From Embleya sp040605455 (GTDB lineage: Bacteria; Actinomycetota; Actinomycetes; Streptomycetales; Streptomycetaceae): a stretch of 64,000 nucleotides of DNA. The translations under genes were made by a program, and so were the position numbers. The notes beneath the pieces were generated by a model. That model ran no database searches. It saw only the letters and a program-made list of their open reading frames with translations, and was not told where the DNA came from. The DNA is taken from contig NZ_JBEXCV010000002.1 in the NCBI RefSeq assembly GCF_040605455.1, positions 62,001 to 126,000 on the forward strand. The letters run 5' to 3'. This document shows positions 1 to 8,932 of the stretch, piece after piece; the stretch's first letter is position 1; each line of letters starts with the position of its first letter.

Positions 1-707
1 CCACCAGCCGGTTGTTCACCGCACGCGATGTCTACGAATCTCTGGGCGAGCGGCGCGAGCTGGCGAAAATCCTCAACAACATCGGCGAGCTGTATTTTCT
101 CCAAAACGACTTCGACAATGCGGAACGGTACTACCTGGAATCACTCGAAGTGGCCCGCCGCAGCAATGGCCGCGCCGAATTCGCGGTGCTCATGAACAAT
201 CTCGGCCAGGTCGCACTCGCACGTGGGAATCCCACCGGCGCGCTGGAGCGCTACGCACAGGCGCTGCATGTCTACCGACAAATCAGCGATCTGCGCTGCG
301 AGGCCGACACGCGGATCAACGTCGGCCTGGCCCATCTGGCGATGGGCGCGCCGGGTGAGGCGCTCACGCACTTCGCCCAGGGGCGGGCGATCGCCGATCG
401 CATCGGCGACGTCCTGCACCGGCAACGGGCCGCCGCCGGTTTCGCCCGGGCCCACTTCGACCTGGACAACCCGGTCGCCGCCCGGGCCGAGTACCACACG
501 AGCGCCGAGCTGGCCCACGAGATGGGCACCGAGCTGGAGGAAGCCCACGCCCTCGCCGGCCTGGCGCGGACGACCGAGACACTCGACGGCGAACTCGCCG
601 CCCGCCCGCTGTGGTCATCCGCGCTGGCCGTCTACGAACGACTGGGCGCCACCGAGGCCGACGAGGCACGCAACGCGCTCGGCGACCTCGACGACTCCGC
701 ATCGTGA
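1..707 (+). CDS. TPR-repeat protein, C-terminal part
   Basis: The reading frame is open to the left edge, so the true start lies outside the window; about 234 codons are visible, ending in TGA at 705-707. The protein is a run of tetratricopeptide repeats of about 40 residues (pattern LNNIGELYFLQNDFDNAE near residues 24-41, then NNLGQVALARGNPTGALE), the TPR_12 type. In actinomycetes this kind of tail usually ends a SARP/AfsR-type regulator or an NB-ARC/LuxR-type ATPase, where the repeats form a protein-binding superhelix. Nothing of an enzymatic or DNA-binding N-terminus can be seen here, so the full function is not assignable. No partner gene follows on the same strand. Confidence 0.8.
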   Translation, partial: TSRLFTARDVYESLGERRELAKILNNIGELYFLQNDFDNAERYYLESLEVARRSNGRAEFAVLMNNLGQVALARGNPTGALERYAQALHVYRQISDLRCEADTRINVGLAHLAMGAPGEALTHFAQGRAIADRIGDVLHRQRAAAGFARAHFDLDNPVAARAEYHTSAELAHEMGTELEEAHALAGLARTTETLDGELAARPLWSSALAVYERLGATEADEARNALGDLDDSAS

Positions 708-708
708 C

Positions 709-804
709 TCACACGAGGCCGGGGAAGAACCACGGACCGACCGTCGACCAGAAATCGCCGACGCCCATCATGAAGGTTGTGGGCAGGTAAAACAGAGCAG
801 TCAT
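709..804 (-). CDS. possible 31-aa hydrophobic peptide
   Basis: An ATG at 802-804 (minus) follows a GGAAAGG Shine-Dalgarno-like stretch 8 bases upstream and opens a 31-residue frame rich in Phe, Trp and Met (contains MMGVGDFWSTVGPWFFPGLV). It lies 168 bases downstream of, and on the same strand as, the two ATP-grasp genes. It ends two bases after the TPR gene on the other strand. It could be a small membrane peptide or a short secreted or modified peptide. I do not recognise a family, and at this length the frame could be chance. Confidence 0.3.
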   Translation of the reverse strand: MTALFYLPTTFMMGVGDFWSTVGPWFFPGLV

Positions 805-971
805 CAGCAGATGCCTTTCCAACCTGTTACGAATTACGCGGCAACAGGGAACGTTTCCGTATCCGAGTTCCGCAGCAGGAACGGTAACAGTGCAGGCGGG
901 GGTCAGGCGACGTTTTGGCACTGCGGAGACAACATATATATCTGAGGGTCCGTCAGTGAATTTGTTTCGCC

Positions 972-1826
972 CTATTGACTCGCTTTGCACCCGGCATCCG
1001 GCACCCGAAAGGCGGAAAAGCGTGCTTCGATCCTCTTTTCCGTCCTGTCCGAATTTCCATCCCGTGCGGCCAATGCCGCCAGCGCCTCGGGCGCTCCGCT
1101 CATCCCCCGCATGCCGGGGAACGCGTTGACGTCGATGATCGACGGAATGCCATCCACCTCCAGGATGTCCACCCCGTACACATCCAGGCCGAAGGCGATG
1201 CCGACCCGGCGCGCGAGGGTGGACCAGCCGGTGGGGAGATCCTCCGGCGCTATCGGCTTGGTCTCCGCTGGGCCGTCGAGCGCGGTGCGGCGCAAGCCCG
1301 CGAAGACGTGACCGTCGACCACCCACAGCTTGTGATCCCAGCCGCCGTTGTCGACGAACTCCTGGGCCACGATCGGCTCGTCCGGCCAGTCCCGGGCCAT
1401 CGTGCGCAGCGCGTCGAGGTCGTCGACCCGGGCAACCAGGTCGTGCCGGCGGCTGTGTCGGCTCTTGACCATCAGCGGGAAAACCGGGGCGGTCGCGAGC
1501 AACCGGGCGGGCGAGGCGAAGGCCGTGGTGGCCGGGAACGGCAGCCGGGCCGCCCAGGCGAGTTCGGCCATGCGTACCCGGTCCTGGCACGCCCGGGTGG
1601 CGGCCGCGGAGTTGAGCACCCGGGCGCCGTGTCGCTCGGCCCGCTCGGCGAACGCGAGCGCCTTGGCCGTGCGCGCCTTGAGCAGGTAGACGTCGGCGTT
1701 GATCGGGTGTCCGTCGGTGACGGTGTCGGGGTCGAGGGCGATCACCTCATGACGGAGCGTCAACAAGGCGTGCGCGTCCGCCAGAAGCGGGTGGTCGGGG
1801 CGATCGGTGACGAGGCAGATCCGCAC
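972..1826 (-). CDS. ATP-grasp enzyme (second of a pair)
   Basis: 284 aa from a GTG at 1826, 16 bases after the stop of the upstream ATP-grasp gene, so the two are co-transcribed. The order is that of an ATP-grasp ligase/kinase: N-terminal alpha/beta domain (starts RICLVTDRPDHPLL), nucleotide-binding strand FPLMVKSRHS, the segment EPIVAQEFVDNGG, and a C-terminal metal-binding strand GVDILEVDGIPSIIDVNAFP. The D-V-N-A-F-P signature is closer to inositol-phosphate-kinase-type ATP-grasps (DINxFP) than to RimK (ExNxxP). The substrate is unknown. An upstream in-frame extension to 2159 exists but runs through the neighbour's coding sequence and has no family features, so I rejected it. Confidence 0.85.
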   Translation of the reverse strand: MRICLVTDRPDHPLLADAHALLTLRHEVIALDPDTVTDGHPINADVYLLKARTAKALAFAERAERHGARVLNSAAATRACQDRVRMAELAWAARLPFPATTAFASPARLLATAPVFPLMVKSRHSRRHDLVARVDDLDALRTMARDWPDEPIVAQEFVDNGGWDHKLWVVDGHVFAGLRRTALDGPAETKPIAPEDLPTGWSTLARRVGIAFGLDVYGVDILEVDGIPSIIDVNAFPGMRGMSGAPEALAALAARDGNSDRTEKRIEARFSAFRVPDAGCKASQ

Positions 1827-1842
1827 GTGTGCACGCGCCCCG

Positions 1843-2820
1843 TCAGCCGACGTACGCGGGCGACGCGGCGTCGACGATCGCAGTCGTACCGGCGTGGGCG
1901 GGCGTGACCCCGGCCCTGGAGCGCAGCGACGTGCGGGCGACAGCGGTCGGCATCGTGGCCACGTTCTTGGCCACGGCCGTACCGACTCCCCTATCGACTC
2001 CGGCGTCGGCGGCCGCGAGGTCGAGCACCGCGCGGGCCACCCGGGCCACCCCGTCGGGCACACAGCGGAAACTCGGGAAGTCGTTGATGTCCACGACCAT
2101 CGGTCCGTCCGGCCCCTCGATGATGTCCACGCCGAACAGGTCGAGCCCGAAGGCCTCACCGATCCGGTGCATCAGCGCGGCCGTACCGCTCGGCAACGGC
2201 ACCCGGCTCTCCCGGACCGAATGCCCTGGATGCAGCGGCGATCGCCGCACGGTCGCGTGTAGTTCGCCGGAGACGCTGTACACCTTCAGGTCTCGACCCG
2301 CGTTCGGGACGTACACCTGGGCCAACAGCGGACCCTCACCATCGAGTTCCGAGCCCAATCGGGCCAGTTCCTCGGGCGTGGACACCAGATGCACGGCCCG
2401 CCCGGAGCTGCCGTCGGCCGGCTTGACCACGAGCGGATAGGCGTCGGCGGGAATCGAGGACAGCAACTCCGGCACCGCGGCGAAGTAGGTGACCGGCATC
2501 GGCAGCCCGTGGGCACGCGCGATCACCGCGGCCACCGCCTTGTCACGGACCGATCGGATCGCCCGCGCGTCGTTGATCGTGGTGAGCCCGAGCGCCGCCG
2601 CGGCTTCCAGCATGCTCAGTCCCGGACCGCCGGAGACCGTCTTGAGCACCCACGCGTCGTGCGAGCCGGCCCGGATCAGGTCGGACAACTCGATCAACGA
2701 GCTGCCGGGACGCACGATGTCGACGTGGTGCCCCCACGCATCGAGCTGGCGGACCACATCGAGCGGCATGCCATCGTGGCGGTAATGCTCCTCTACGAGG
2801 AACGCCAAGGCCATTTTCAT
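1843..2820 (-). CDS. ATP-grasp enzyme (first of a pair)
   Basis: 325 aa. The ATG at 2820 is chosen because a GGGGGA ribosome-binding site sits about 8 bases upstream and homology-like sequence begins there (MKMALAFLVEEHYRHDGM). ATP-grasp features in order: IRSVRDKAVAAVIARAHGLP linker helix, YPLVVKPADGSSGRAVH (ATP-binding lysine and glycine loop), GPLLAQVYVPNAGRDLKVY, and the metal-binding strand MVVDINDFPSFRCVPDG. The C-terminal 40 residues after the fold are Ala/Thr-rich. Two different ATP-grasp enzymes side by side suggest sequential ligation or phosphorylation of one small molecule or peptide. No obvious transporter, peptidase or precursor gene adjoins, so the product is unknown. Confidence 0.85.
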   Translation of the reverse strand: MKMALAFLVEEHYRHDGMPLDVVRQLDAWGHHVDIVRPGSSLIELSDLIRAGSHDAWVLKTVSGGPGLSMLEAAAALGLTTINDARAIRSVRDKAVAAVIARAHGLPMPVTYFAAVPELLSSIPADAYPLVVKPADGSSGRAVHLVSTPEELARLGSELDGEGPLLAQVYVPNAGRDLKVYSVSGELHATVRRSPLHPGHSVRESRVPLPSGTAALMHRIGEAFGLDLFGVDIIEGPDGPMVVDINDFPSFRCVPDGVARVARAVLDLAAADAGVDRGVGTAVAKNVATMPTAVARTSLRSRAGVTPAHAGTTAIVDAASPAYVG

Positions 2821-4368
2821 CCGATATCCCCCCGGGACGGCCGCCGTTCCCCCATCCGGCAGAACATTGACGGCACAGCATGCCACGCGCACCGTGGACG
2901 ACCGGCACACACCCCACCAAACTCCACGGGTGACCACCATCATGGGCCATTTGGGGGGTGATTCGTCATCAGGTCAAGAGTAGAGAGGAATCGGGTGCTC
3001 CGCTCGGGCGCCCGGCATAGAGCAGGTCAAGGCGTACGCCGGCCCAGGAGGGCCGAGGATGGGGCGGGGCGGGGCACGGTGGGGCGCAACGATCGGGCGG
3101 CGAGCGGGACCGAGTCGAGGCGTACGAGCAGTGCGGAGTGCGCCCCGGGTGGGTGGGGGCACACCGCGCCTGGTCGCCGGATCGGGCGCCGACGATGGCC
3201 GGGCGCACCGCGAAGGGCGGCCGGCGGGGGTCGCCGGCGACGGTGGGGCGCCTCGCTACGGCGGACCGATCACGCCGTGCGCGGGTCCGGGAATCGGCCC
3301 GGGATCGGTTCGGCACAGCCGCCGGAGCCACCGGTGATGCCGGCAGTACGAGAGTGGCCTTCGGGGCGTGGACGAGCGGCCACGCGGCGAGGCTCGCGCG
3401 GCCGGGCGGCCTGATCTGCAACCCTGCCTGATTGCACCCGATTTTGCCCGGTTCAACTGGGTCGGCCGGCCCACCAGGTGGTGCCCCTCGCACGCAACGC
3501 AGCCAGCCGCAACGTCACCGCGGGCGATGGCACCCGCGGACGAGGGCCTGCGCGCTTCCTGTCGTGGGCGGACGCCCGTCACACGAACAGGGGGTCGCCT
3601 ACGGGCCGTTCGTGATGAACACGACGGCACGGATGCAACAGCCGTTCAGCACGGACGTTCAGCGCCGAGGACGCCCGGATGTTCGGGCCGGTCCCTCGCG
3701 CGGCCGAACACCCGGCGTACACCCCGCGCCTGGATCGGCCCGACCACCCGAGCGTGCCGTCCATACGGCACGGGCGCCCCGCCCATCACTGCGGCGACAC
3801 GCGGACCGCCGACCGCAACCCACGGTCCGGCGGTCCACGCCAAGTCTCCATCGACGTCAGTAGGGCAGCGGACGCCCGGACGGTGTGCGCAAATCCGCCG
3901 GCGGCTGCGGCCGCGGGGAAACGGGGCGTTTGACGATCCTGATCCGCGTCATGGCCACGTCCTCCTGGTCGTCCCGGTATCCGGCGCAGTCGCCGTGGTG
4001 CGCGACGCGCACTACCTGCTCCTTCGATACCCACCCGGAGCACTCGAACCCTCACCCGAAGACGAACAACCCCTACATTCCTCTTCACCCACCCCCGATT
4101 TCCCCCATCAACCACCCGAATCGGCCCCGGACGACCCGAAAATCGAACGCTTCGGCGACCCCCGAAGGCATCGGATTCCTCGTCCCGGCACATTCCGACA
4201 GCGCCAACTCAGCCACGAACAACCGCACTTCCGACACCGCACTCGACGCCGGCTTCGGGGCTGCACCGGCGTCACAACCACCCGAACCCCGGCTGCGACC
4301 CGGGCGCAGGGGCATCGCCGCCGGCAGACTCGACGCCGGCGCCGGTCAACGCAGCCGTGGAGGCAACC
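2821..4368. other. gene-poor stretch
   Basis: About 1.5 kb upstream of the ATP-grasp operon. Every frame here translates into Arg/Pro/Gly-rich sequence without domains, conserved motifs or a convincing ribosome-binding site, and the long plus frames read through real genes on the other strand further right. It must hold the promoter of the ATP-grasp pair at its left end. I see no gene, tRNA or strong hairpin that I can support. Confidence 0.6.
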
Positions 4369-4563
4369 ATGAACGAGGTGCAGGCCCGCTGGGCCATCCA
4401 ACGTTGGCAGGACACCGTCGGCGACCACTTGCACGTACACCTGATCCCGGCCCCGGCCGACCCTTCCGCTCCCGACAGCGAGTGGCGCATCTACCTTCCG
4501 GGCGACCCCACGGCCCGTACGGACGTCACGGACGACGTCGTCAAAGCGATCACGCCCGGCTGA
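4369..4563 (+). CDS. small hypothetical protein, 64 aa
   Basis: The ATG at 4369 is preceded by GGAGG with a 5-base spacer. The 64-residue product (starts MNEVQARWAIQRWQDTVG, ends DDVVKAITPG) is acidic and amphipathic, with a short helix then a strand-like segment HLHVHLIPAP and EWRIYLPGD. Codon third positions are strongly G/C, unlike the surrounding non-coding DNA. No signal peptide or membrane segment is visible. I do not recognise the family. It stands alone between the gene-poor stretch and the zinc-ribbon gene on the opposite strand. Confidence 0.55.
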   Translation: MNEVQARWAIQRWQDTVGDHLHVHLIPAPADPSAPDSEWRIYLPGDPTARTDVTDDVVKAITPG

Positions 4564-4943
4564 CGGTCAGGCGCGGCCCCCAAGCCCCCGTCGGCTCTCC
4601 GGAGCCGGTTTCGTGCACCTGCCCCCGACGGTCACCCGCGAGCCTCGCTCGGCAGCCGCCCGCAGCCCGATCCAGGCCGCGCCCGCAGCTCCGCCGGCGC
4701 CCCGCCACGCGCCGGCCACAACCGATCCGCCTGCGACCTCGACACCAGCACCCACCCACCGCTTGGCGCGCACCCGCCCCGACCCGCCCATTCCCGCATC
4801 CTGCCGCCGTACCCGATCCAGGGCGCCCTCACCGCCCCGCTCGACCTCGGCCGCCGCATCCGGGCGCTGTGAAGCGCAGACCCGCGCCCGGCCCCATCCC
4901 CGCCCGTTCCGGCCGTCCTTTCCGCCGCGAGGCGGCAACGCAA

Positions 4944-4977
4944 AGATCCCGCCCACCCTTTCGGGCAGGCGGGATCT
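4944..4977 (-). terminator. hairpin terminator after zinc-ribbon gene
   Basis: Perfect 10-bp stem AGATCCCGCC / GGCGGGATCT with a 14-base loop that contains an inner CCC/GGG pairing. It lies 12 bases past the stop codon of the minus-strand gene at 4989. There is no U-run, as is usual for actinomycete hairpin terminators. Confidence 0.7.
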
Positions 4978-4988
4978 CGGCACCCTCG

Positions 4989-5603
4989 TCAGCCGCGCGG
5001 CACGCTGCGCTGAGCCGTCTCGACAACTCCCGTGACATGGGCCGGAGTCATCTGCAGCAGCCCGCCGACCCGATCGAGCAACTCCCGCTCGGCCGAGCCG
5101 ACCCCGCCCTCCGCCGCGGCGATCAGCGTCGCCCGGGTGAGCAGCCATTCCCGCCCCTGCGGCTGGAGTTGGTCGCCGAGCGGCACCAGCACGGGAGGCA
5201 ACTCGAAGCCGGCACCCGCGAGATCCGCATCCAACTGCGACACCGTGTAGTTCTGCACCCCGGCCTCGACAACCGCGGCGGCGGCCACCGTTCGCGCCGC
5301 CGTGGACGGCGTACCCGAAACCCGCAGCATGCTCACCGCGAGCGCCCGCATTCCCTGTCCCAACAACTCGGACATCTGAGCACTCGTCGCACTCTGCAAC
5401 ACCGTGTCGTGGAAGGTCCCGCCACAGGTCGTGCACTCGACGTGCGTGCCCTGCTGCTTGAACGGAAAGATCGGAATGAAGAACAACGTGAACCAGCGCC
5501 GCGCCAACTTCAGGTGATACTGCCGGTCACCCCCACAGCGCGGGCAATGAAAGACGCCCTCGGAAAGCGTCTTGAATATGGTCTTGAAACCCCAAATAAG
5601 CAT
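4989..5603 (-). CDS. zinc-ribbon, TerB-like protein
   Basis: 204 aa. An N-terminal zinc ribbon is formed by CPRCGG (residues 20-25) and CTTCGG (about residues 57-62), with a hydrophobic FTLFFIPIFPF segment between them that may dip into a membrane. The remaining 130 residues are helical and resemble the TerB/DjlA-type helical domain often fused to this ribbon in actinobacteria (family recall, not verified). Probable role: a structural or envelope-associated protein; no catalytic residues are apparent. Monocistronic, followed by the hairpin at 4944-4977. Confidence 0.75.
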   Translation of the reverse strand: MLIWGFKTIFKTLSEGVFHCPRCGGDRQYHLKLARRWFTLFFIPIFPFKQQGTHVECTTCGGTFHDTVLQSATSAQMSELLGQGMRALAVSMLRVSGTPSTAARTVAAAAVVEAGVQNYTVSQLDADLAGAGFELPPVLVPLGDQLQPQGREWLLTRATLIAAAEGGVGSAERELLDRVGGLLQMTPAHVTGVVETAQRSVPRG

Positions 5604-5778
5604 GTCCCCGACTCCCCGTCGTCACAGCAGCGGCCCCGATGCTCCCACACCCCGCATCCCCGCCCCCGCCCGGCACCCACTCCATCCGCGCACGTGGCGC
5701 GACCAGCTCATCACCCTCGGTCGTTCCGAATTCCAACCCACCGGGAAACCGAACACGGCCGAAAAGGCAAGCACCACC

Positions 5779-5814
5779 GAAAAAACAAAAGAACCCCTGT
5801 CGGACAGGGGTTCT
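5779..5814 (-). terminator. intrinsic terminator after tRNA-Leu
   Basis: A 10-bp perfect stem (AGAACCCCTG / CAGGGGTTCT, 5790-5814) with a TCGGA loop, followed on the minus strand by a T-rich run (TTTTGTTTTTT). It is a classical rho-independent terminator 15 bases beyond the tRNA 3' end. Confidence 0.8.
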
Positions 5815-5828
5815 CGCTTTCTTGCCGG

Positions 5829-5912
5829 TGTCCGAGGGGGGACTTGAACCCCCAAGCCCTTTCGGGCACTAGCACCTCAAGCTAGCGCGTCTGCCAATTC
5901 CGCCACCCGGAC
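5829..5912 (-). tRNA. tRNA-Leu(GAG)
   Basis: 84-nt class II tRNA. Acceptor GTCCGGG pairs with CTCGGAC (one G-U). The D-arm is TGGCGGAATTGGCAGACGC. The anticodon stem CTAGC/GCTAG holds the loop TTGAGGT, giving anticodon GAG (reads CUC/CUU). A long variable arm with TGCCCG/CGGGCT-type pairing follows, then T-arm GGGGGTTCAAGTCCCCC. The discriminator is A and CCA is not encoded. A terminator follows immediately. Confidence 0.95.
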
Positions 5913-6101
5913 GAGTGGGCGCAGGGGTGGAGCCCTGCGTGCATCGCAAGGATAGCAAGGTTCGAGAGGGCTTTGCGACACGGTTACCTGTTGGTTGGTT
6001 TGACCGAGTCTCATGGGTGTTTTGTCGGGATCAGATGGTGGGTGTGGGTGGAGGTGTGGCGGGTGAACATCCTGGGAGGAGTCGATTCGGGAGGGGTTCC
6101 C

Positions 6102-6275
6102 ATGCAGCTCGGCAGGCCGGTGGCGACGGGTGTGGTCGTGGAGCAGGCGACGCGGGTCGAGGAGGCGCGGGAGCGCGACGTGGCGGCGCCCGAGGTGAAG
6201 CAGGGTCAAGGAGACGATGCGCGGGCCTCGGGGGCGACTGCGGTGGAGGTGTCGTCGGGGGTCGCCGGGCGATGA
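6102..6275 (+). CDS. small hypothetical protein, coupled to next gene
   Basis: 57 aa from ATG 6102, preceded by GGGAGGGG at good spacing; the frame could also be opened by the GTG at 6063. The product (MQLGRPVATGVVVEQATRVE...) is charged and Gly/Ala-rich without a signal peptide. Its TGA stop overlaps the ATG of the next gene (ATGA at 6272-6275), so the two are probably translated together. Third-position G/C is high throughout. No family recognised. Confidence 0.5.
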   Translation: MQLGRPVATGVVVEQATRVEEARERDVAAPEVKQGQGDDARASGATAVEVSSGVAGR

Positions 6276-6928
6276 TCGGCCGGCGGCGGCTGCCCGAGGA
6301 GCGGCCGGGCGTCGCGCCCGTGGGGTTCAAGGTCGCGTCGCTGTTGTTGTCGGTGGACGGTGATCGGGCAAGCTTCGCCGGGGTGTCGATCGGGCGTGGC
6401 TCGCCGTACGACGTCGAGGCCGAGGCGCGTTGTGCGTACGGCCGCAGGCATCGGTCGCCCGCCGCCCGCTGCGACTGCGGGTTCTACTGTCTGACGGCCG
6501 AGGCGGACGCGCGCGGGCTGATGTGCGTCACCGAGTATCGGCACGCGGCGCTTCTGCGGGTGGACGTACTGGGCAGCTATATCCGCTTCGCACGCGGGTT
6601 CCGGTACAGCAGGCAGCGGGTCACCTCGGTGTGGGTCGGGGCCTGCGGGTGTGGCAATCCGGCCGAGTTGCTGGTCGACGCGGGTACGGGGATCGTGGGC
6701 CGGCGCGGCCTGGTCGGCGGCTGTACCGGGTGTGCGGCCGGGCGCGTGGGCTTGTCGTTCGGGTCGTACGCCCGCCTGGCCGGGGTGCCGGTCGCCGCCG
6801 ACGCCAATCCGTATGTACGCGGCGAATACGAGCTCGTACCGCAGCTGGTCGCCGAGATCACCCTGCTCCAGGCCCGGCTCGATCGCTGTCAGGAGCAGCT
6901 CGGCCGGCTCCTCGGGTCGGATTCCTGA
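6272..6928 (+). CDS. cysteine-rich hypothetical protein
   Basis: 218 aa. The start at 6272 is fixed by the ATGA overlap with the preceding small gene. Cysteines occur in clusters that suggest metal binding: CAYGRRHRS...CDCGFYC (about residues 54-75), then CGCGNPAEL and GCTGCAAG (about 128-155), resembling two zinc-ribbon or knuckle pairs. The C-terminal 35 residues form a predicted coiled coil (ITLLQARLDRCQEQLGRLL). I do not know the family. A nucleic-acid or protein-binding zinc protein is a reasonable guess and no more. A membrane protein gene follows on the same strand. Confidence 0.7.
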   Translation: MIGRRRLPEERPGVAPVGFKVASLLLSVDGDRASFAGVSIGRGSPYDVEAEARCAYGRRHRSPAARCDCGFYCLTAEADARGLMCVTEYRHAALLRVDVLGSYIRFARGFRYSRQRVTSVWVGACGCGNPAELLVDAGTGIVGRRGLVGGCTGCAAGRVGLSFGSYARLAGVPVAADANPYVRGEYELVPQLVAEITLLQARLDRCQEQLGRLLGSDS

Positions 6929-7034
6929 GGGCGCGGCCGAGCGTGGGCGTCGAGGACGAGTGGGTCCGAAGTGGTCTCGGCGGAGGTGGTCGGGCCGGCG
7001 GAAGTGCTCGGACCGGCGGAAAGGGCCGGCGCGG

Positions 7035-7388
7035 GTGAGCGGGCACGACGAGGCGTCCGGGTCCCGGGTCCGGGCCCTGCTGTGGGGTTTGGGGCTGTTT
7101 CTCGGCACGGTCGGGTTGGTCCTGCTGGACTTCACGCTCGTGCTCGCGGGCTACTGGAACGCCACCCGTGACTGTCTGGAGCGGTGGGGTTGTCGGGAAC
7201 CGGCGGTCGGGCCGGCCGACGGGTCACTGGTGGCGTTCGGGACGAGTCTGCTCGCACTGTTCCTGGTCACGGTGTCCACGGCGCTGTCCGGCGCGGCGGG
7301 GCTGCGCGGCGTGCGGCAGTGGCTCGGTCTGGTCACCGTCGCCGGTCAGCTGATCGGGATCACGATCGTGGTCGACGCCACGGGCTGA
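7035..7388 (+). CDS. small integral membrane protein
   Basis: 117 aa from GTG 7035. Three hydrophobic segments are visible: WGLGLFLGTVGLVLLDFTL (about residues 14-35), FGTSLLALFLVTVSTAL (about 66-84) and WLGLVTVAGQLIGITIVV (about 95-114). A Cys pair sits in the first extracellular-type loop (RDCLERWGCRE). No known domain. The GTG has only a weak ribosome-binding site, so the exact start is uncertain. It lies between the cysteine-rich protein and the FMO gene. Confidence 0.65.
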   Translation: MSGHDEASGSRVRALLWGLGLFLGTVGLVLLDFTLVLAGYWNATRDCLERWGCREPAVGPADGSLVAFGTSLLALFLVTVSTALSGAAGLRGVRQWLGLVTVAGQLIGITIVVDATG

Positions 7389-7435
7389 ACGGGAAGCATC
7401 TCCCGGGCCCACCTGTTCTCGCTCGTGTGACCGAG

Positions 7436-8710
7436 ATGGTGAGTACGAGAGCGACATCGACCGGGTTCGCGACCGCGGCCGTGGGGGCTTCCCCGCGCAC
7501 CGACAACGGCGCCGGCCCCGAACCGCGGCACGCCTCGGGCCCACCCACCGACTCCCGAATGCCCGAGGGCGTCCTGGACGTCGTGGTGATCGGTGCCGGC
7601 CAGGCCGGCCTGTCCGCGGCCTACCACCTGCGCCGCTCCGGCCTGTCCTTCGTCGTGTTGGACGCCGACGAGGGGCCGGGCGGAGCCTGGCGGCACCGGT
7701 GGCCCACACTGCTGATGGAGGCCGTACACGGGATCCACGAGCTGCCGGGTCTGCCGGTTCCGGAAATCGACCCGGCGCGGCCCGCGTTCGAGGCGCTGCC
7801 CGAGTATTTCGCCGGCTACGAGCGCGCTTTCGACCTGGACATCGTGCGCCCGGTCACGGTGACGGCGGTGCGCTCGACGCGGGGCGCTTCCACGGGGGCC
7901 GGTTCGGCACAGGGCGGTTCGGCACAGGGCGGTTCGGCACGGGCCGCTTCGACACCGGCCTCCCCCGCCGACCTGCTGGTCGTCGAGACCGACCATGGCA
8001 CCTGGACCGCCCGCGCGCTGATCAACGCGACCGGGACGTGGCGCCACCCGTTCATCCCCTTCTACCCGGGCGCCGCCGAGTTCCGCGGCCGGCAGTTGCA
8101 CACCGCGGACTATCGCGGGCCGGCCGAGTTCGCGGGGCAGCATGTGGTCGTGGTGGGCGGGGGTACGTCCGCCATCCATGCGCTCGCCGAGATCGCCGAG
8201 ATCGGCACCACGACGTGGGTGACTCGCCGGCCGCCGGTGTTCCGGAACGGCGAGTTCAGTGCCGAGGTCGGACGGTCCGCGGTCGCCCGGGTGGAGGAGC
8301 GGGTCCGGGCGGGCCTGCCGCCGGAGAGCGTGGTGGCGGTGACCGGGCTGCCGCCGACGGCTGCGGTGCGCGCCGCGCGAGAGCGCGGGGTGCTGACGCG
8401 ACTGCCGATCTTCGATCGGATCACTGCTCTCGGTGTCGCGTGGGCCGACGGCTCCTCGGTACGCGCCGACGCCATCCTGTGGGCGACCGGATTCCGCGCG
8501 GCACTCCGCCATTTGGCACCGCTGGACCTGCGCGAGCCCGGGGGCGGCATTCGGATGGAGGGTACACGCACCGCGCGCGACCCGCGCATCCACCTTGTGG
8601 GGTACGGTCCTTCGGCAAGCACGATCGGTGCCAATCGGGCCGGCCGCGCTGCCGTGCACGACCTGAAAACACTGCTCTCCACCGGGAGCACCGCTCACAT
8701 CGCTGCCTGA
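7436..8710 (+). CDS. FAD-dependent monooxygenase (FMO/YUCCA type)
   Basis: About 424 aa from ATG 7436 (ATG 7559, just before the FAD fold, is an alternative). FAD-binding Rossmann motif VIGAGQAGLSAAYHL, class B flavoprotein monooxygenase fingerprint FRGRQLHTADY (FxGxxxHxxxY), NADPH-binding motif VVGGGTSAIHAL, and ATGF near the C-terminus. Predicted to oxygenate an organic substrate with NADPH and O2. Between the two nucleotide folds is a low-complexity GSAQGGSAQGGSARAAS insert encoded by a 15-bp tandem repeat near 7905-7950, which is probably a surface loop. The terpene cyclase 220 bp downstream on the same strand makes a tailoring role on a terpenoid plausible (inference). Confidence 0.85.
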   Translation: MVSTRATSTGFATAAVGASPRTDNGAGPEPRHASGPPTDSRMPEGVLDVVVIGAGQAGLSAAYHLRRSGLSFVVLDADEGPGGAWRHRWPTLLMEAVHGIHELPGLPVPEIDPARPAFEALPEYFAGYERAFDLDIVRPVTVTAVRSTRGASTGAGSAQGGSAQGGSARAASTPASPADLLVVETDHGTWTARALINATGTWRHPFIPFYPGAAEFRGRQLHTADYRGPAEFAGQHVVVVGGGTSAIHALAEIAEIGTTTWVTRRPPVFRNGEFSAEVGRSAVARVEERVRAGLPPESVVAVTGLPPTAAVRAARERGVLTRLPIFDRITALGVAWADGSSVRADAILWATGFRAALRHLAPLDLREPGGGIRMEGTRTARDPRIHLVGYGPSASTIGANRAGRAAVHDLKTLLSTGSTAHIAA

Positions 8711-8932
8711 CCCGGGCCCGTTCGCAAACCCCGTACACGCAGCACCACAGGGTTCGTCCACGCAGACGCACCACCGCACACGCCCGCACACGATTCACCG
8801 CACGTCCCCGCAAAATCGCATCACCGTACGTGTCGAAGCGCCCGTCGACGTCACTCTCCGCACATGCAAAGGATCTTGCGCCGGCGACGCCGATGCGGCA
8901 TAACAATGATCACGCAACGGGTGGGAGACCAG

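Noticed and set aside
709..2820. A graspetide (RiPP) cluster made of the ATP-grasp pair and the 31-aa peptide
   Set aside because: The peptide has no recognisable leader or repeated Thr/Ser-Asp/Glu core, and there is no transporter or peptidase. Kept only as a weak possibility.
2995..4193. Several 90-140 codon frames on both strands
   Set aside because: Composition is typical of random frames in high-GC DNA; no motif or ribosome-binding site.
3885..5885. 666-codon open frame on plus
   Set aside because: It is antisense to the zinc-ribbon gene, reads as Arg/Pro-rich sequence without domains, and has no ribosome-binding site.
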